A stretch of DNA of 64,000 nt from contig JAHLYQ010000047.1 of assembly GCA_025127975.1 (NCBI GenBank), forward strand, positions 1 through 64,000. Reading direction: 5' to 3'. The first letter of the stretch is position 1, and every line of letters starts with the position of its first letter. The notes under the pieces are model-generated. The model worked only from the letters and a program-made list of their open reading frames with translations, ran no database searches and had not been told where the DNA came from. Source of the DNA: Synechococcus sp. CS-1331 (GTDB lineage Bacteria > Cyanobacteriota > Cyanobacteriia > PCC-6307 > Cyanobiaceae). Both the position numbers and the translations under genes were made by a program. Of the stretch, positions 1 to 7,882 are shown in pieces.

Positions 1-85
1 AAGCATTGGTAATGTCCTCAAGCCCCCGGATGTACTGATCAGAGGGGGGACATCTTTCCTGAACTCTGGGGAAGCATAGGAGGAC

Positions 86-160
86 ATGAACCTCATTGAC
101 TGGAGTGAGCAGGGTTCTGATTTTTTCGAGGTGCTCTTAAGTAGACAGAATCATCCCTAG
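86..160 (+). CDS. possible 24-residue small ORF
   Basis: A 24-codon frame starts at an ATG with a good Shine-Dalgarno sequence (AGGAGG) four bases upstream. The peptide begins MNLIDWSEQ and contains FFEVLL. I recognise no family. It sits just upstream of the cyAbrB gene and could be a leader peptide, a fragment of an older gene, or chance. The remaining bases of 1-185 show nothing I can name. Confidence 0.15.
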   Translation: MNLIDWSEQGSDFFEVLLSRQNHP

Positions 161-185
161 AAACAACCCAGGGCGGGAGTTATCC

Positions 186-578
186 ATGGTGTCCAGGCCA
201 GGAGACAGTCCATTGGAAATGCTGGCGGGCCAGGCCCTGCTGGATCGGGCCCGGGCCCTTAGCAACCAGCCGGAAGATCAGATCGCCCGGGCCTGCGGCT
301 ACGTGGGGCCCAGTGGCCGGGTGATGAAAAAGAGCTTTTATCGAGCCCTGGTGGCCGCCAAGGGCTACCAGCTGCCCGATGCCCCCAGCGGCGGCGGCCG
401 TGGCACGGGCCAGGGCAAGGGCCGCCAGGCCGAATTCCGCACCAGGGTGCATGGCAACGGCAACCTGCTGATCGGTCATGCCTACACCCGTCGGCTGGGG
501 CTGGAGCCCGGCAAAGAATTCCGGATCGAAATTCACCCGGAGAACGGCTCAATTTCCCTCTCACCCCTGGAGGAATGA
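186..578 (+). CDS. cyAbrB-family transcriptional regulator
   Basis: A 130-residue protein matching the cyanobacterial AbrB-like (cyAbrB) family in size and layout. Residues about 10-70 carry the family-specific conserved region (LLDRARALSN, RACGYVGPSGRVMKKSFYRALV), followed by a Gly-rich linker. The C-terminal part (about 80-130) holds the AbrB-type DNA-binding swapped hairpin, visible as the GNLLIGHAY ... GLEPGKEFRIEI pattern. Members of this family are DNA-binding regulators of carbon and nitrogen genes in cyanobacteria; which genes this one controls cannot be seen here. It faces the HdeD-like gene convergently, with a 15-bp gap. Confidence 0.85.
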   Translation: MVSRPGDSPLEMLAGQALLDRARALSNQPEDQIARACGYVGPSGRVMKKSFYRALVAAKGYQLPDAPSGGGRGTGQGKGRQAEFRTRVHGNGNLLIGHAYTRRLGLEPGKEFRIEIHPENGSISLSPLEE

Positions 579-593
579 GCCGCCAGCTGGCCC

Positions 594-1169
594 TCAGTCG
601 TCTCTGTGGAAACTGGCGCTGAAGGCCAGCAGGTCAAAGCCACTGAACAGGAAACTGATTCCTACCAGCACCCCGAGCACCCAGAGCAATCCCCAGCCCT
701 GCATGCTGACAATCAGCACGCCCAGCACCAGGGTGACGATGCCGTTGACCAGGCCCCAGCCCCAGCCCATCACCTCCATATGGCCGAGGGAGACCAGCAT
801 CGACACGATCCCCTCCAGGATGAAGACTATGCCGATGGCGAAGGCCAGGCTGGCCACCACCACCCCACCCTCAAGCGGGCCCCCGCGAAACTGCTGAATC
901 ATCCAGGCCCCGATCACCACAAAGAGGGTGGAGATCACCAGCCGGGAGAAGCAATACCAGCGGCCCAGCTGGCGGGAGCGGGCCAGATTGCTGATCCAGC
1001 CAACGATCCCTCCCACCAGGAAGCCAATCGCCACGATTACGGCGATCCAGGCCGAGGCCAGCACCGGGAAGATCAGGGCCAGCACCCCCAGCACCAGCAT
1101 CAATACACCTTCAAACAGGGTGAAGGCCTTGAGGCCAGCCCCATTGGGAGAAAGCAAACTTGAGCCCAT
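594..1169 (-). CDS. HdeD-like (DUF308) membrane protein
   Basis: About 191 residues with six evenly spaced hydrophobic segments and short loops, the layout of the HdeD/DUF308 acid-resistance membrane protein family. Segments such as LMLVLGVLALIFPVLA and IGIVFILEGIVSMLVSL carry the typical repeated pattern of the family (three pairs of helices). I chose the ATG at 1169; a GTG at 1187 would add six residues. The role in cyanobacteria is unknown; in E. coli HdeD is linked to acid stress. It lies tail-to-tail with the cyAbrB gene and downstream of riboflavin synthase. Confidence 0.8.
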   Translation of the reverse strand: MGSSLLSPNGAGLKAFTLFEGVLMLVLGVLALIFPVLASAWIAVIVAIGFLVGGIVGWISNLARSRQLGRWYCFSRLVISTLFVVIGAWMIQQFRGGPLEGGVVVASLAFAIGIVFILEGIVSMLVSLGHMEVMGWGWGLVNGIVTLVLGVLIVSMQGWGLLWVLGVLVGISFLFSGFDLLAFSASFHRDD

Positions 1170-1209
1170 AGCTCTTTGAGCGTCCACTGCCCAACCGTAG
1201 ACAGGGCAT

Positions 1210-1908
1210 TCAGATCCAGCCGTGATCTGCTAGCCAGGACGCATTTAACGAACTGTCCATCCCCTGGCGGGCGGGGTCACTGGATGGCCCCCGGGCCATC
1301 AGCAGCCGCTCGGTGTATTTGGCAAGCAGATCGGCCTCCAGATTGACTCCATCGCCCACCGCCAGCTGGCCCAGGGTGGTGCTGAGCCAGGTATGGGGGA
1401 TGACAGCGATCCAGAAACCCACCCCATCGCCATCGCAGCCAGCCACCGTGAGACTCACCCCGTCCACCGCCACGCTGGCTTTATCGCAGATGTAGCGGCC
1501 GTAGGCGGGGTCGCTCCAGGCCAACTCCAGGCGCCAGGAGGCCGGCTGCTGCTCTAGGGCCCGCACTACGCCAAGCCCATCCACATGGCCGCTCACCAAG
1601 TGGCCACCGAGGCGATCGGCCAGTCGCAGGGCTGGCTCCAGGTTCACCGCCCCACCCCGATCGGCCTTGGCGGCCAGGGTGGTGCGGCTGAGGGTCTCTT
1701 CGCTGACGTCGGCGCGGAAGCCATCAGCAAGCCGCTGGGCCACCGTGAGGCACACCCCATCCACAGCCACACTGTCCCCCAAAGCAAGGCTGCTTCCGAG
1801 AGGGAGGCTGTCTCCAAAGGCTGGGCTCTCCGCCTGCCGCCAGTGCACCTCTACCCCCCGCGGGCAGCGGTGAATCACGCCCAAGGCCTGCACCAGTCCG
1901 GTGAACAT
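1210..1908 (-). CDS. ribE: riboflavin synthase, alpha chain
   Basis: A 232-residue riboflavin synthase (trimeric enzyme that dismutates two 6,7-dimethyl-8-ribityllumazines into riboflavin). It begins with the hallmark MFTGLVQ and has the two internally repeated lumazine-binding barrels: the first contains SVAVDGVCLTV (about residues 45-56), the second SVAVDGVSLTV (about 145-156). Lengths around 210-220 are usual, so this is slightly long, with a C-terminal extension of about 15-20 residues. It is transcribed away from the bifunctional-nuclease gene; the 62-bp gap between the two must hold both promoters. Confidence 0.95.
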   Translation of the reverse strand: MFTGLVQALGVIHRCPRGVEVHWRQAESPAFGDSLPLGSSLALGDSVAVDGVCLTVAQRLADGFRADVSEETLSRTTLAAKADRGGAVNLEPALRLADRLGGHLVSGHVDGLGVVRALEQQPASWRLELAWSDPAYGRYICDKASVAVDGVSLTVAGCDGDGVGFWIAVIPHTWLSTTLGQLAVGDGVNLEADLLAKYTERLLMARGPSSDPARQGMDSSLNASWLADHGWI

Positions 1909-1970
1909 GGGTGGTCCAGCCCTGGAGGAACCAATCTGGTCATAATCGTTCAGCGGGTTCTGGGGGGGAA

Positions 1971-2555
1971 ATGATCGAAATGCACGTTGCTGGAATCGGC
2001 CTGGATGCGGCCAGCCGCAGCCCGATCGTGCTGCTGCGGGATTCCTCCGGCCGGCGCCAGGTGCCGATCTGGATCGACCAGGCCCAGGCCCAGAACATCC
2101 TGGCCGGACTCCGTGACGAAGCCCCCTCCCGACCCCTCAGCCACGACCTGATGGTTTCCCTGCTGGAGGCGGGCGGGCTGAGGCTTGACCGGGTGATCAT
2201 CCACACGATCGAAGCCAGCACCTTTCGGGCCGTGCTCAAACTCAGCCAAGCGGCGGGCGATGGGGCGGCCGAAGAAGCGGCCAGGCTGGAGCTGGATGCC
2301 CGTCCTAGCGACGCCATCGCCCTGGCCCTGCGCACCGGCAGCAGCATCTGGATGCTGGAGGAAGTGGTGGCCGACGCCTCGATTCCGGTGGATGCCGAAG
2401 CCGACGCCGAAGACCAGGACAACTTCCGCCGCTTCCTCGACAGCACCAGCCCCGCCGAGCTGGTGCGCCACCTCAAACAGTCCCACCCGGAGGGCGAGCA
2501 AGACGGGGAGGAGCCAGGTGGGGAGGAACCAGGCAGCGACACTCCGGCCCCATAG
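1971..2555 (+). CDS. bifunctional nuclease family protein (DUF151)
   Basis: About 194 residues. It starts MIEMHVAGIGLD and contains the DUF151/BFN core: LLRDSSGRRQVPIWI, the PSRPLSHDLM segment, and LELDARPSDAIALALR, which is the most conserved stretch of the family. Proteins of this domain have reported nuclease activity in plants, but the bacterial role is unclear. The ATG at 1971 is preferred over an upstream in-frame start because family members begin right at this point and a GGGGGGAA purine run precedes it. The C-terminal tail (about 165-194) is acidic and low-complexity with repeated GEEPG-like units. Confidence 0.85.
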   Translation: MIEMHVAGIGLDAASRSPIVLLRDSSGRRQVPIWIDQAQAQNILAGLRDEAPSRPLSHDLMVSLLEAGGLRLDRVIIHTIEASTFRAVLKLSQAAGDGAAEEAARLELDARPSDAIALALRTGSSIWMLEEVVADASIPVDAEADAEDQDNFRRFLDSTSPAELVRHLKQSHPEGEQDGEEPGGEEPGSDTPAP

Positions 2556-2586
2556 GGCTGGAGAGCGCAGCGGGGAGCTTGTACGG

Positions 2587-3795
2587 ATGGGAAATCTGCC
2601 TGACAACCTGCCTTACAACCCTGGCCTGCGCCCCTTCGGCCCCGCGCCGGCAACGGCGGTGTCGCCATTCACCCTGGGCACCATGCGGGCCCTGGACAGC
2701 CCCTCCCAGATGGAGTCGGTACTGCGCGCAGCCATGGCCGCGGGCATCAACCACCTGGATACGGCCCCCGGCTACGGCCCAGCCGAAACCTTCCTGGGCC
2801 TGGCCCTGGCGGCCCTGCAGCGGGACAACCTGGCGCCCCCAGGCGGCTGGCGAATCACCAGCAAGGTGCTGCCCGGCTGCGATCTGGCCCACGGCCAGGA
2901 GCAACTGCGGGCGATCCTCGAGCGCCTGGGCGTTGCCCAGCTCACCAACCTGGCGGTGCATGGCCTCAACCTTGCTGAGCACCTGGAGTGGGCGCTGCAC
3001 GGGCCTGGCGCCGAGCTACTGGAGTGGGCCCTCGGCGAAGGGTTGGTGACCCAGGTGGGCTTCAGCAGCCATGGCAAACCCGAGCTGATCGAGGCCGCCC
3101 TGGCCAGCGGCCGCTTCCGCTTCTGCAGCCTGCACCTGCATCTGTTTGACCAGACCCGCTTGCCCCTGGCCCGCGCCGCCCTCGCGGGCGGACTGGGCGT
3201 GCAGGCCATCTCACCGGCCGACAAGGGCGGCCGCCTCTATGACCCTCCGGCCGAACTGGTGGCCGACTGCTCCCCGTTCCACCCCCTGGAGCTGGCCTAC
3301 CGCTTCCTGCTCGATCAGGGGATCTCCACCCTGAGCCTGGGGGCCGAGCAGCCGGAAGACCTGGCCTGGGCCGCCGCCCTTGCCGGGCCCTCGGCGCCCA
3401 GGGGGGGATCGGGCCAATCCAGCGCGAACGAAGGCTGGCTCAACCCCGAGCAGCGCGCCGCCCTAGGACGCCTGGAGGCCGCCGGCCGCGCGCGCCTGGG
3501 GACGGAACGCTGCGGCCAGTGCCGCGCCTGCCTGCCCTGCCCCAATGGCGTGCCGATCCCCGAACTCCTGCGCCTGCGCAACCTGGCCGTGGGCCACGGC
3601 ATGGAAACCTTTGCGGCCGAGCGCTACAACCTGATCGGCCGCGCCGGCCACTGGTGGGAGGAGCTCAACGCCGAGGCCTGCCGCTCCTGCGGCGCCTGCC
3701 TGCCCCGCTGTCCGCTGGAGCTACCGATCCCCGAGCTGCTGGCCGACACCCACCGGCGCCTGAGCGCCGCCCCCCGCCGCCGGCTCTGGGGCTAG
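2587..3795 (+). CDS. aldo/keto reductase with C-terminal 4Fe-4S domain
   Basis: A 402-residue protein with two parts. Residues about 20-285 look like an aldo/keto reductase barrel (LGTMRAL, INHLDTAPGYGPAE with the catalytic-type Asp/Tyr pair, VGFSSHGK). Residues about 290-395 form a ferredoxin-like tail with two cysteine clusters, CGQCRACLPCPNG and CRSCGACLPRCP, typical of 4Fe-4S binding. This fusion is a known cyanobacterial/archaeal type of predicted oxidoreductase; its substrate is not known. The ATG at 2587 was chosen because the family motif starts shortly after it; the frame is open further upstream but overlaps the previous gene. Confidence 0.85.
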   Translation: MGNLPDNLPYNPGLRPFGPAPATAVSPFTLGTMRALDSPSQMESVLRAAMAAGINHLDTAPGYGPAETFLGLALAALQRDNLAPPGGWRITSKVLPGCDLAHGQEQLRAILERLGVAQLTNLAVHGLNLAEHLEWALHGPGAELLEWALGEGLVTQVGFSSHGKPELIEAALASGRFRFCSLHLHLFDQTRLPLARAALAGGLGVQAISPADKGGRLYDPPAELVADCSPFHPLELAYRFLLDQGISTLSLGAEQPEDLAWAAALAGPSAPRGGSGQSSANEGWLNPEQRAALGRLEAAGRARLGTERCGQCRACLPCPNGVPIPELLRLRNLAVGHGMETFAAERYNLIGRAGHWWEELNAEACRSCGACLPRCPLELPIPELLADTHRRLSAAPRRRLWG

Positions 3796-3880
3796 GGCTT
3801 GGTGGGTGGGGCTTAGTGAGGCATCGTCTTGCCGGAGAGCGCGGGCTGGGGATCGATCGCTGCAATGGGTTCCTAGTTCT

Positions 3881-3897
3881 GTACAGGCCGTACAGAT
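3881..3897. promoter_or_regulatory. perfect inverted repeat CTGTAC-N5-GTACAG
   Basis: A 6-5-6 perfect palindrome lies in the 155-bp gap after the aldo/keto reductase gene, about 55 bp past the end of the first two-frame locus. It could be an operator or a small RNA hairpin; no T-run follows, so it is not a classical terminator. A related imperfect GTAC-N5-GTAC sequence lies at 4508-4520 on the other side of that locus. Confidence 0.3.
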
Positions 3898-3950
3898 TCC
3901 TCAACAGTGTTGATCCAGATGCGCCCGGGCCGTAATCAAGATGGCTGCAT

Positions 3951-4412
3951 TCACGCCATTCCCCCGTATTCCTCCAGCAGCGAGATCACATCTCGGACTC
4001 GCCTGGCGTTGCGTTCGGAGGGGTCGAGCTGGTGCCGGAGCTGGACAAGATTGCACTGAGCTTGCTGCTGAGCTCGTCGAAACGCTCGTCGAGCTTCCGT
4101 AGCCGCTCGTCCTCTTGCCTCCTCTGCTCGTCTTCTTTCCTCATTTGCTCGTCCTCTCTCCTCATTTGCAGCTTCCTCTGCTCCAGCTCGTATCGCTGCA
4201 CTTTCAGCTCGACGGTTGGATGCCAATTCAGCTTCTGCAACAGCCGCCGCCACGGCGGCAGCGATGCAAGGAATTCCTGCTTGCTGCGGTAGGTCGACGG
4301 AAGCGGCTCCCAGGAGGTCGACATGGGTGTAATTGGTAAAGAGCGTGATCAGGGCTAGGAGCAGGGCGGCAAAAACCGTGATCCAGCCTTGACGGTCAAA
4401 TCCCAAAACCAC
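3951..4412 (-). CDS. two-frame locus copy 1, outer frame (membrane/coiled-coil protein)
   Basis: A 153-residue unknown protein read from a GTG start. Residues about 5-28 begin with FDRQGWIT and form a transmembrane helix (LLLALITLF); a second Ala/Val-rich stretch follows at about 48-60; residues 65-115 are an Arg/Glu/Ala coiled coil; the end carries LVQLRHQLDPSE. The copies at 27635 and 28356 share FDxQGWIT, LLALITLF, ELAxxRR and LVQLxHQLDP, so the frame is conserved between diverged copies. It fully contains a second reading frame at 3986-4324. I know no family for it. It stands alone between unrelated core genes. Confidence 0.55.
   Translation of the reverse strand: MVLGFDRQGWITVFAALLLALITLFTNYTHVDLLGAASVDLPQQAGIPCIAAAVAAAVAEAELASNRRAESAAIRAGAEEAANEERGRANEERRRAEEARGRAATEARRAFRRAQQQAQCNLVQLRHQLDPSERNARRVRDVISLLEEYGGMA
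3986..4324 (-). CDS. two-frame locus copy 1, inner frame (soluble coiled-coil protein)
   Basis: A 112-residue frame nested inside the outer frame of 3951-4412. It starts at an ATG (MSTSWEPL), has a short aromatic/basic motif (SLPPWRRLLQKLNWHP), then a long charged coiled coil with 21-bp repeat units (EDEQMRK, EDEQRRQ, EDERLRK), then LDERFDELSSKL and a Ser/Thr/Pro tail (SSSGTSSTPP). The inner frames of the other copies share W-RR-L--LNW-P, LDE/LDSKLDA and SSxTSSTPP. It ends 35 nt before the outer stop, as in the other two copies. I see no clear Shine-Dalgarno, so translation may be coupled or weak. Confidence 0.5.
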   Translation of the reverse strand: MSTSWEPLPSTYRSKQEFLASLPPWRRLLQKLNWHPTVELKVQRYELEQRKLQMRREDEQMRKEDEQRRQEDERLRKLDERFDELSSKLSAILSSSGTSSTPPNATPGESEM

Positions 4413-4440
4413 CGTAGCCCGCCCAAACCCCTGAACTTAG

Positions 4441-4460
4441 GATAGTACAGATAAACTATC
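4441..4460. promoter_or_regulatory. inverted repeat overlapping TACTAT, upstream of two-frame copy 1
   Basis: Read on the minus strand, GATAGT-N8-ACTATC is a perfect 6-bp inverted repeat whose right arm overlaps TGTACTAT, about 29 nt before the GTG start. The same TGTACTAT octamer lies at a similar distance before both other copies, also inside an inverted repeat. TACTAT resembles a sigma-70 -10 box, so the site could be a promoter with an overlapping operator. The gap 4413-4574 holds nothing else I recognise. Confidence 0.35.
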
Positions 4461-4574
4461 GAGGCATCCGTGGAATCACGGGTTGCGCGGGCGATGTCCA
4501 TCAATCAGTACAAGCTGTACGGAAAGCTGACAGTTCCCCACGCAGATGGTGCTCCCACAGCCAAATGCCTGGGC

Positions 4575-5594
4575 TCAGGGCCTGGGGGCGGCGGCATCCC
4601 AGAGGTTCTGCTGGGCCAGTTGCTCGGGCAGGCTGAGGGGCGGCAGGCTCCAGCAGCGGCCCAGGAGGGCATCTCCCGGCAGCAGCAACGCCGCCATCGA
4701 CGCGGGAAAACGCCGGGCCACTGGCGCCAGCACCGCCTGGGGTAGGGGAGGCACCCAGCCCTTCGCCAGCAGGGCTTCCAGCAGCGGTGGCTCCAGGATC
4801 GCCCCGAGCCACTCCAGCGGGGGTGGAGCCGGCTGCAAGTCCTTGGGTGCGGCCGGTCGCAGCAGCAGTTGCCAGCTGAGCGGAGCGCCGCTGTCGGGCC
4901 AGATCACCGCCAGGCGCTGGTCACGGCGCAGCAGGGGGATAAGCCGCTGCAATGGCAGTACCGCCACCTCGGCCTTGCCGCTGAGCAACAGGCTGAGGCC
5001 GTCGCGGTCGTCGTAGGCCAGGGCCTGGGCCCGCAGCCGCTCCAGCTGGCCAAAGTCGCCCTTGACGATCTCCAAGCTGATGCGGGGGGCCGAGGGCAGC
5101 ACCAGCCGCCCCCGCAGGGTGGGGTCGAGCAGCAGCGACCAGCCCTGCTGGCGCCGCGCCACCAAATCTGGCCGGCTGCGCAAGGCGATCACCCAGGGGC
5201 TGTAGGCCCAGGGGAAGGCCAGCTCAGCGGTGCCGGCCGGGCCGAACAGCCCGGAAACGCCGGCGCTGAAGGGGGCCAGACGGGCCCAGAGCCTGGGCGC
5301 CCCGAAGGACTGCAGCCGCTCCCGGCCCAAACCACTGGCCCAGCCATCGCTGAGGGCCACCAAACCAGGCCCCGGCCGGCCCGCCGCAAATCCGGCCTGT
5401 TGCACCGCCGCGGGATTGGCCAGGGCCCGGGAACGCCAGGGGCCAGGCAGCTGCTTCAGCCAGGCAGCCGGCAGCTCGCCCTCCACCTGCAACAGCTCGG
5501 GACCATCGGCGGGGCGGCAGGCGGCCAAAAGGCCAGCCGCCGCCCCCAATTGCAGCAGCTGGCGGCGGGAAAGCGATCCGAAGACAGGAGCCAT
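4575..5594 (-). CDS. extracellular solute-binding lipoprotein (Tat-type signal)
   Basis: About 339 residues. The N-terminus has a twin-arginine motif (SRRQLLQLG) followed by a hydrophobic run ending in LLAAC, so it is probably exported by Tat and lipid-modified at Cys. The body resembles periplasmic binding proteins of the polyamine/iron class (LALSDGWASGL-like region, AFPWAYSPWVIALR, LLDPTLRGRLVLP, DGLSLLLSGKAEVAVLP). The ligand is unknown and no permease or ATPase lies beside it. I use the ATG at 5594, which leaves 10 bp after the cobT-like gene; an in-frame start at 5612 would overlap it. It is the last gene of the topA-side minus-strand run. Confidence 0.6.
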   Translation of the reverse strand: MAPVFGSLSRRQLLQLGAAAGLLAACRPADGPELLQVEGELPAAWLKQLPGPWRSRALANPAAVQQAGFAAGRPGPGLVALSDGWASGLGRERLQSFGAPRLWARLAPFSAGVSGLFGPAGTAELAFPWAYSPWVIALRSRPDLVARRQQGWSLLLDPTLRGRLVLPSAPRISLEIVKGDFGQLERLRAQALAYDDRDGLSLLLSGKAEVAVLPLQRLIPLLRRDQRLAVIWPDSGAPLSWQLLLRPAAPKDLQPAPPPLEWLGAILEPPLLEALLAKGWVPPLPQAVLAPVARRFPASMAALLLPGDALLGRCWSLPPLSLPEQLAQQNLWDAAAPRP

Positions 5595-5604
5595 GGCAGC
5601 GACC

Positions 5605-6744
5605 CTAAACACCGAGCTCGATCCGGCAAGCCCGGTCGCAGGCGGCCGCCAGGTCCGCGGGATCCCGACCGGCCAATTGCCACAGCAGGGCCAAACCGCC
5701 AGCGCCCACGCCCTCCTTCACATAGCCGCGCTCGTAGTCGCGCAGGGCAGGGCTGGCGCAGCCGTGGAAGCGCAGGGCGGCCACCGCCAGCCGCGGCCGC
5801 ACCTGCCAGAGCGCGCCAATGCGCTCCATCAACAGGGCCAGATCACTGCCGGGCTCCTCGGCCACCCAGGCCGTGGTAGCCACCACCAGCCGCTGCGCCA
5901 GGGCCGGCCGGGCCGCCGCCGGCGCCAGGGCCAGGGCCAGGGCCAGCACCGCCGCCATCTGGCTGCCGCCGGCGAGCAGCACCGGCGCACCGCTGGCGGC
6001 AGCGGCGCCCACTAACCCAGCCGCCAGCGCCTGCATCGGATCGCCCAAGGCCGCCAGCACCGCCAAGGGATCGGCCCCAGTGCAAGTCCCTGCCCCTGCA
6101 CCTGGCCCAGCCAGGCCGGCAGCGGCGAGCCCCCGCCGCACCAGGGCCGCCTTGAGGCCGTGGGCGGGCTGGCGCAAGCTGCCACTAACCAGGCCCCCAG
6201 CCCCAACTCCCAGGCCCTCCAGCACCGCCAGGGCCGTGCTGGTGCCGCCCGGCACACACTCGGCCAGCAGCAGCGGCTCGGCCGGGTTCCAGCCCCGCCC
6301 CCAGTCCCGCCCCCGCTGCAGCAGGGCCGCCACCCGATTTGGATCCAGGGCCTGGCCGCTGCTGAGGCAGCGGGCGGGGCCGGCACTTTCCAACCCAGGG
6401 AGGCGCAGGTGGGGCACGGCGGCAGCTATCGGGCAGCCCAGATCCACCACCCGGGTGCGCTCCAGCAAGCCCAGCTCCCGCAACACCACATGGCTGATCA
6501 GGGCCGGACTCACCCCGGCCGGCAGCTGGGGCAAGGCGTGGCTACGGCTGCTGCCAGGCCCCTGCAGCAACAGCTCGGCATCGGCCGCCGCCGTGCCGAG
6601 TCGGGCCTCGGGGGTGGCGCCGGCAGCCGAGATCCCTGGCACCGCAGCCGTGTCTGTGGCGGCCAGCAGCACCAGGGTGCGGGTGGCCCGCCAGCACTCA
6701 CGCCAGCGCTGCCGCCAGGCCCCGGTCCATGGGTCGGCGGCCAC
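5605..6744 (-). CDS. CobT-like nicotinate-nucleotide phosphoribosyltransferase (UPF0284)
   Basis: A 379-residue member of the cyanobacterial/archaeal UPF0284 (TIGR00303) family, thought to be a distant CobT that activates the lower-ligand base in cobamide synthesis. Visible family features are VPGISAAGATPEARLGTAAADAE near the N-terminus (written here only in part: VPGISAAGATPE), ECVPGGTSTALAVL (about 175-190), PVLLAGGSQMAAVLALA (about 265-282) and a GYVKEGVGAGG segment near the C-terminus. The start is a GTG at 6744, overlapping nothing and 8 bp after the DUF2232 gene. Unusually rich in Ala/Gly/Leu even for this genome. Confidence 0.75.
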   Translation of the reverse strand: MAADPWTGAWRQRWRECWRATRTLVLLAATDTAAVPGISAAGATPEARLGTAAADAELLLQGPGSSRSHALPQLPAGVSPALISHVVLRELGLLERTRVVDLGCPIAAAVPHLRLPGLESAGPARCLSSGQALDPNRVAALLQRGRDWGRGWNPAEPLLLAECVPGGTSTALAVLEGLGVGAGGLVSGSLRQPAHGLKAALVRRGLAAAGLAGPGAGAGTCTGADPLAVLAALGDPMQALAAGLVGAAAASGAPVLLAGGSQMAAVLALALALAPAAARPALAQRLVVATTAWVAEEPGSDLALLMERIGALWQVRPRLAVAALRFHGCASPALRDYERGYVKEGVGAGGLALLWQLAGRDPADLAAACDRACRIELGV

Positions 6745-6752
6745 GGGCCCGC

Positions 6753-7418
6753 TCAGAGGGGATCGAGGGCCACCAGGGCCCGCAGGGATTCCGGCGGCTC
6801 GCTGATCGGCGCCTGCAGGCGCGCAAAGATCCAGTAGGCGACCACGTGCAGGACCAGCACCACAATCAGGTTCTGCACCCAGACCAGGGCCAGCGCAGCC
6901 AGCTGCACCTGGGCCAGTTCAACGCCAGTGGCCAGGCCCAGCACGCCTGCAACCTTCTCCAAGAGACCGGCGGCCGCGCTGGTGATCACCACCCAGAGGT
7001 TTTCACCGACCATCACCGACAACACCAGCACCCGCACCAGAAAGCCAGCCACACCGATCAGGCTGCCGACGCTCCAGCTCAGCCACCAACTGGCGCGCCA
7101 ACCGGACCTGGCCCGCCAACACCAGCCAAGCCAGAGGGCCAGGGAGCCATAGGGGAAGATCACCAGGGGGCCCCGGATCGGGCCCATCAGGGCCACCAGC
7201 AGCAGGGCTGTCACCACCAGGCCCTCGACGGCACAGCGCCAGCCATGGCGCAATTGCAGCAGGGCCAGGGGCAGGGGCAGGGCCAGGCGAAACAGGGGGC
7301 TGCCAACCGGCAGGTAGTAGAGCGCCACCCAGAGCAGGGCGGTGGCGGCGGCCAGATAGGCGGTGTCCATCAACTGGCGCGCCTGGCGCCTGTTCAGCTG
7401 GCGGGAGGGATCCCCCAT
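6753..7418 (-). CDS. DUF2232 membrane protein
   Basis: A 221-residue integral membrane protein with about five to six hydrophobic segments (for example TAYLAAATALLWVALYYLPVG, split at the GSPLFRLALPLPLALLQLRHGWR motif that is typical of the DUF2232 group). The segment PLPLALLQLRHG and the following GPIRGPLVIFPYG are the best-conserved parts as I recall the cyanobacterial family. The function is unknown; related proteins have been compared with ECF-type substrate-binding membrane components. Its ATG overlaps the stop of the lipoprotein gene upstream by one base, indicating one operon. Confidence 0.7.
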   Translation of the reverse strand: MGDPSRQLNRRQARQLMDTAYLAAATALLWVALYYLPVGSPLFRLALPLPLALLQLRHGWRCAVEGLVVTALLLVALMGPIRGPLVIFPYGSLALWLGWCWRARSGWRASWWLSWSVGSLIGVAGFLVRVLVLSVMVGENLWVVITSAAAGLLEKVAGVLGLATGVELAQVQLAALALVWVQNLIVVLVLHVVAYWIFARLQAPISEPPESLRALVALDPL

Positions 7419-7882
7419 CAGCGCGGCGCCGGTGCGGGGCTGACCGTGGGCGCAGCGGCGGGAGCGGCGGGGGAACCGATCCGCTCGATCATCTCCACCT
7501 CAAAACGCAGTCCGGCCGCCCGCAGGGCTTCGGTCACCGCCTCGGCGGGGGCCGCCGGATCGGCCGCGGGCAGCTGGATCGTGATCCGGTAGGGAGCGGG
7601 TTTGCTGGGGGCGGTATTGATGGGAGAGCTGTTGCTGGGGGAGGGGGCCTGGGGCGCGGCTGGCCTGGCTTTGGGGTCTGTGCCTTTGCTGGCTGGAGTT
7701 TTCGTGGCCGTTGCTGGGGCAGGGGGCTTGGGTCCAGAGGGCGCAGGAGTGGGGGCTGGAGCAGGTGTTGGCGGCGCCGAAAAGCTGCCAGCCAACTGGT
7801 CCCCAAACGGCGTGCCGCTGCAGCCCGCCAACAGCAGGCAGCCGGCCACCAGCACCAAGCTTCGGCGGCCGGCTGCTGCCAT
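7418..7882 (-). CDS. proline/alanine-rich lipoprotein, unknown
   Basis: A 154-residue protein with a lipoprotein signal: basic start, hydrophobic LVLVAGCLLLAGC with a lipobox Cys at about residue 21. A long Pro/Ala/Thr/Lys-rich linker (about 38-95) leads to a small C-terminal domain (YRITIQLPAADPAAPAEAVTEALR, abbreviated to YRITIQLPA ... EAVTEALRAAGLRFEVEMIERI) that looks like an alpha/beta fold. No family recognised. Stop and start overlap with the neighbours on both sides by one base (topA and DUF2232), so it is translated as part of that operon. Confidence 0.6.
   Translation of the reverse strand: MAAAGRRSLVLVAGCLLLAGCSGTPFGDQLAGSFSAPPTPAPAPTPAPSGPKPPAPATATKTPASKGTDPKARPAAPQAPSPSNSSPINTAPSKPAPYRITIQLPAADPAAPAEAVTEALRAAGLRFEVEMIERIGSPAAPAAAPTVSPAPAPR

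Noticed and set aside
2260..2586. Upstream extension of the aldo/keto reductase frame
   Set aside because: It overlaps the DUF151 gene in another frame and lacks family similarity; the ATG at 2587 fits the domain start.
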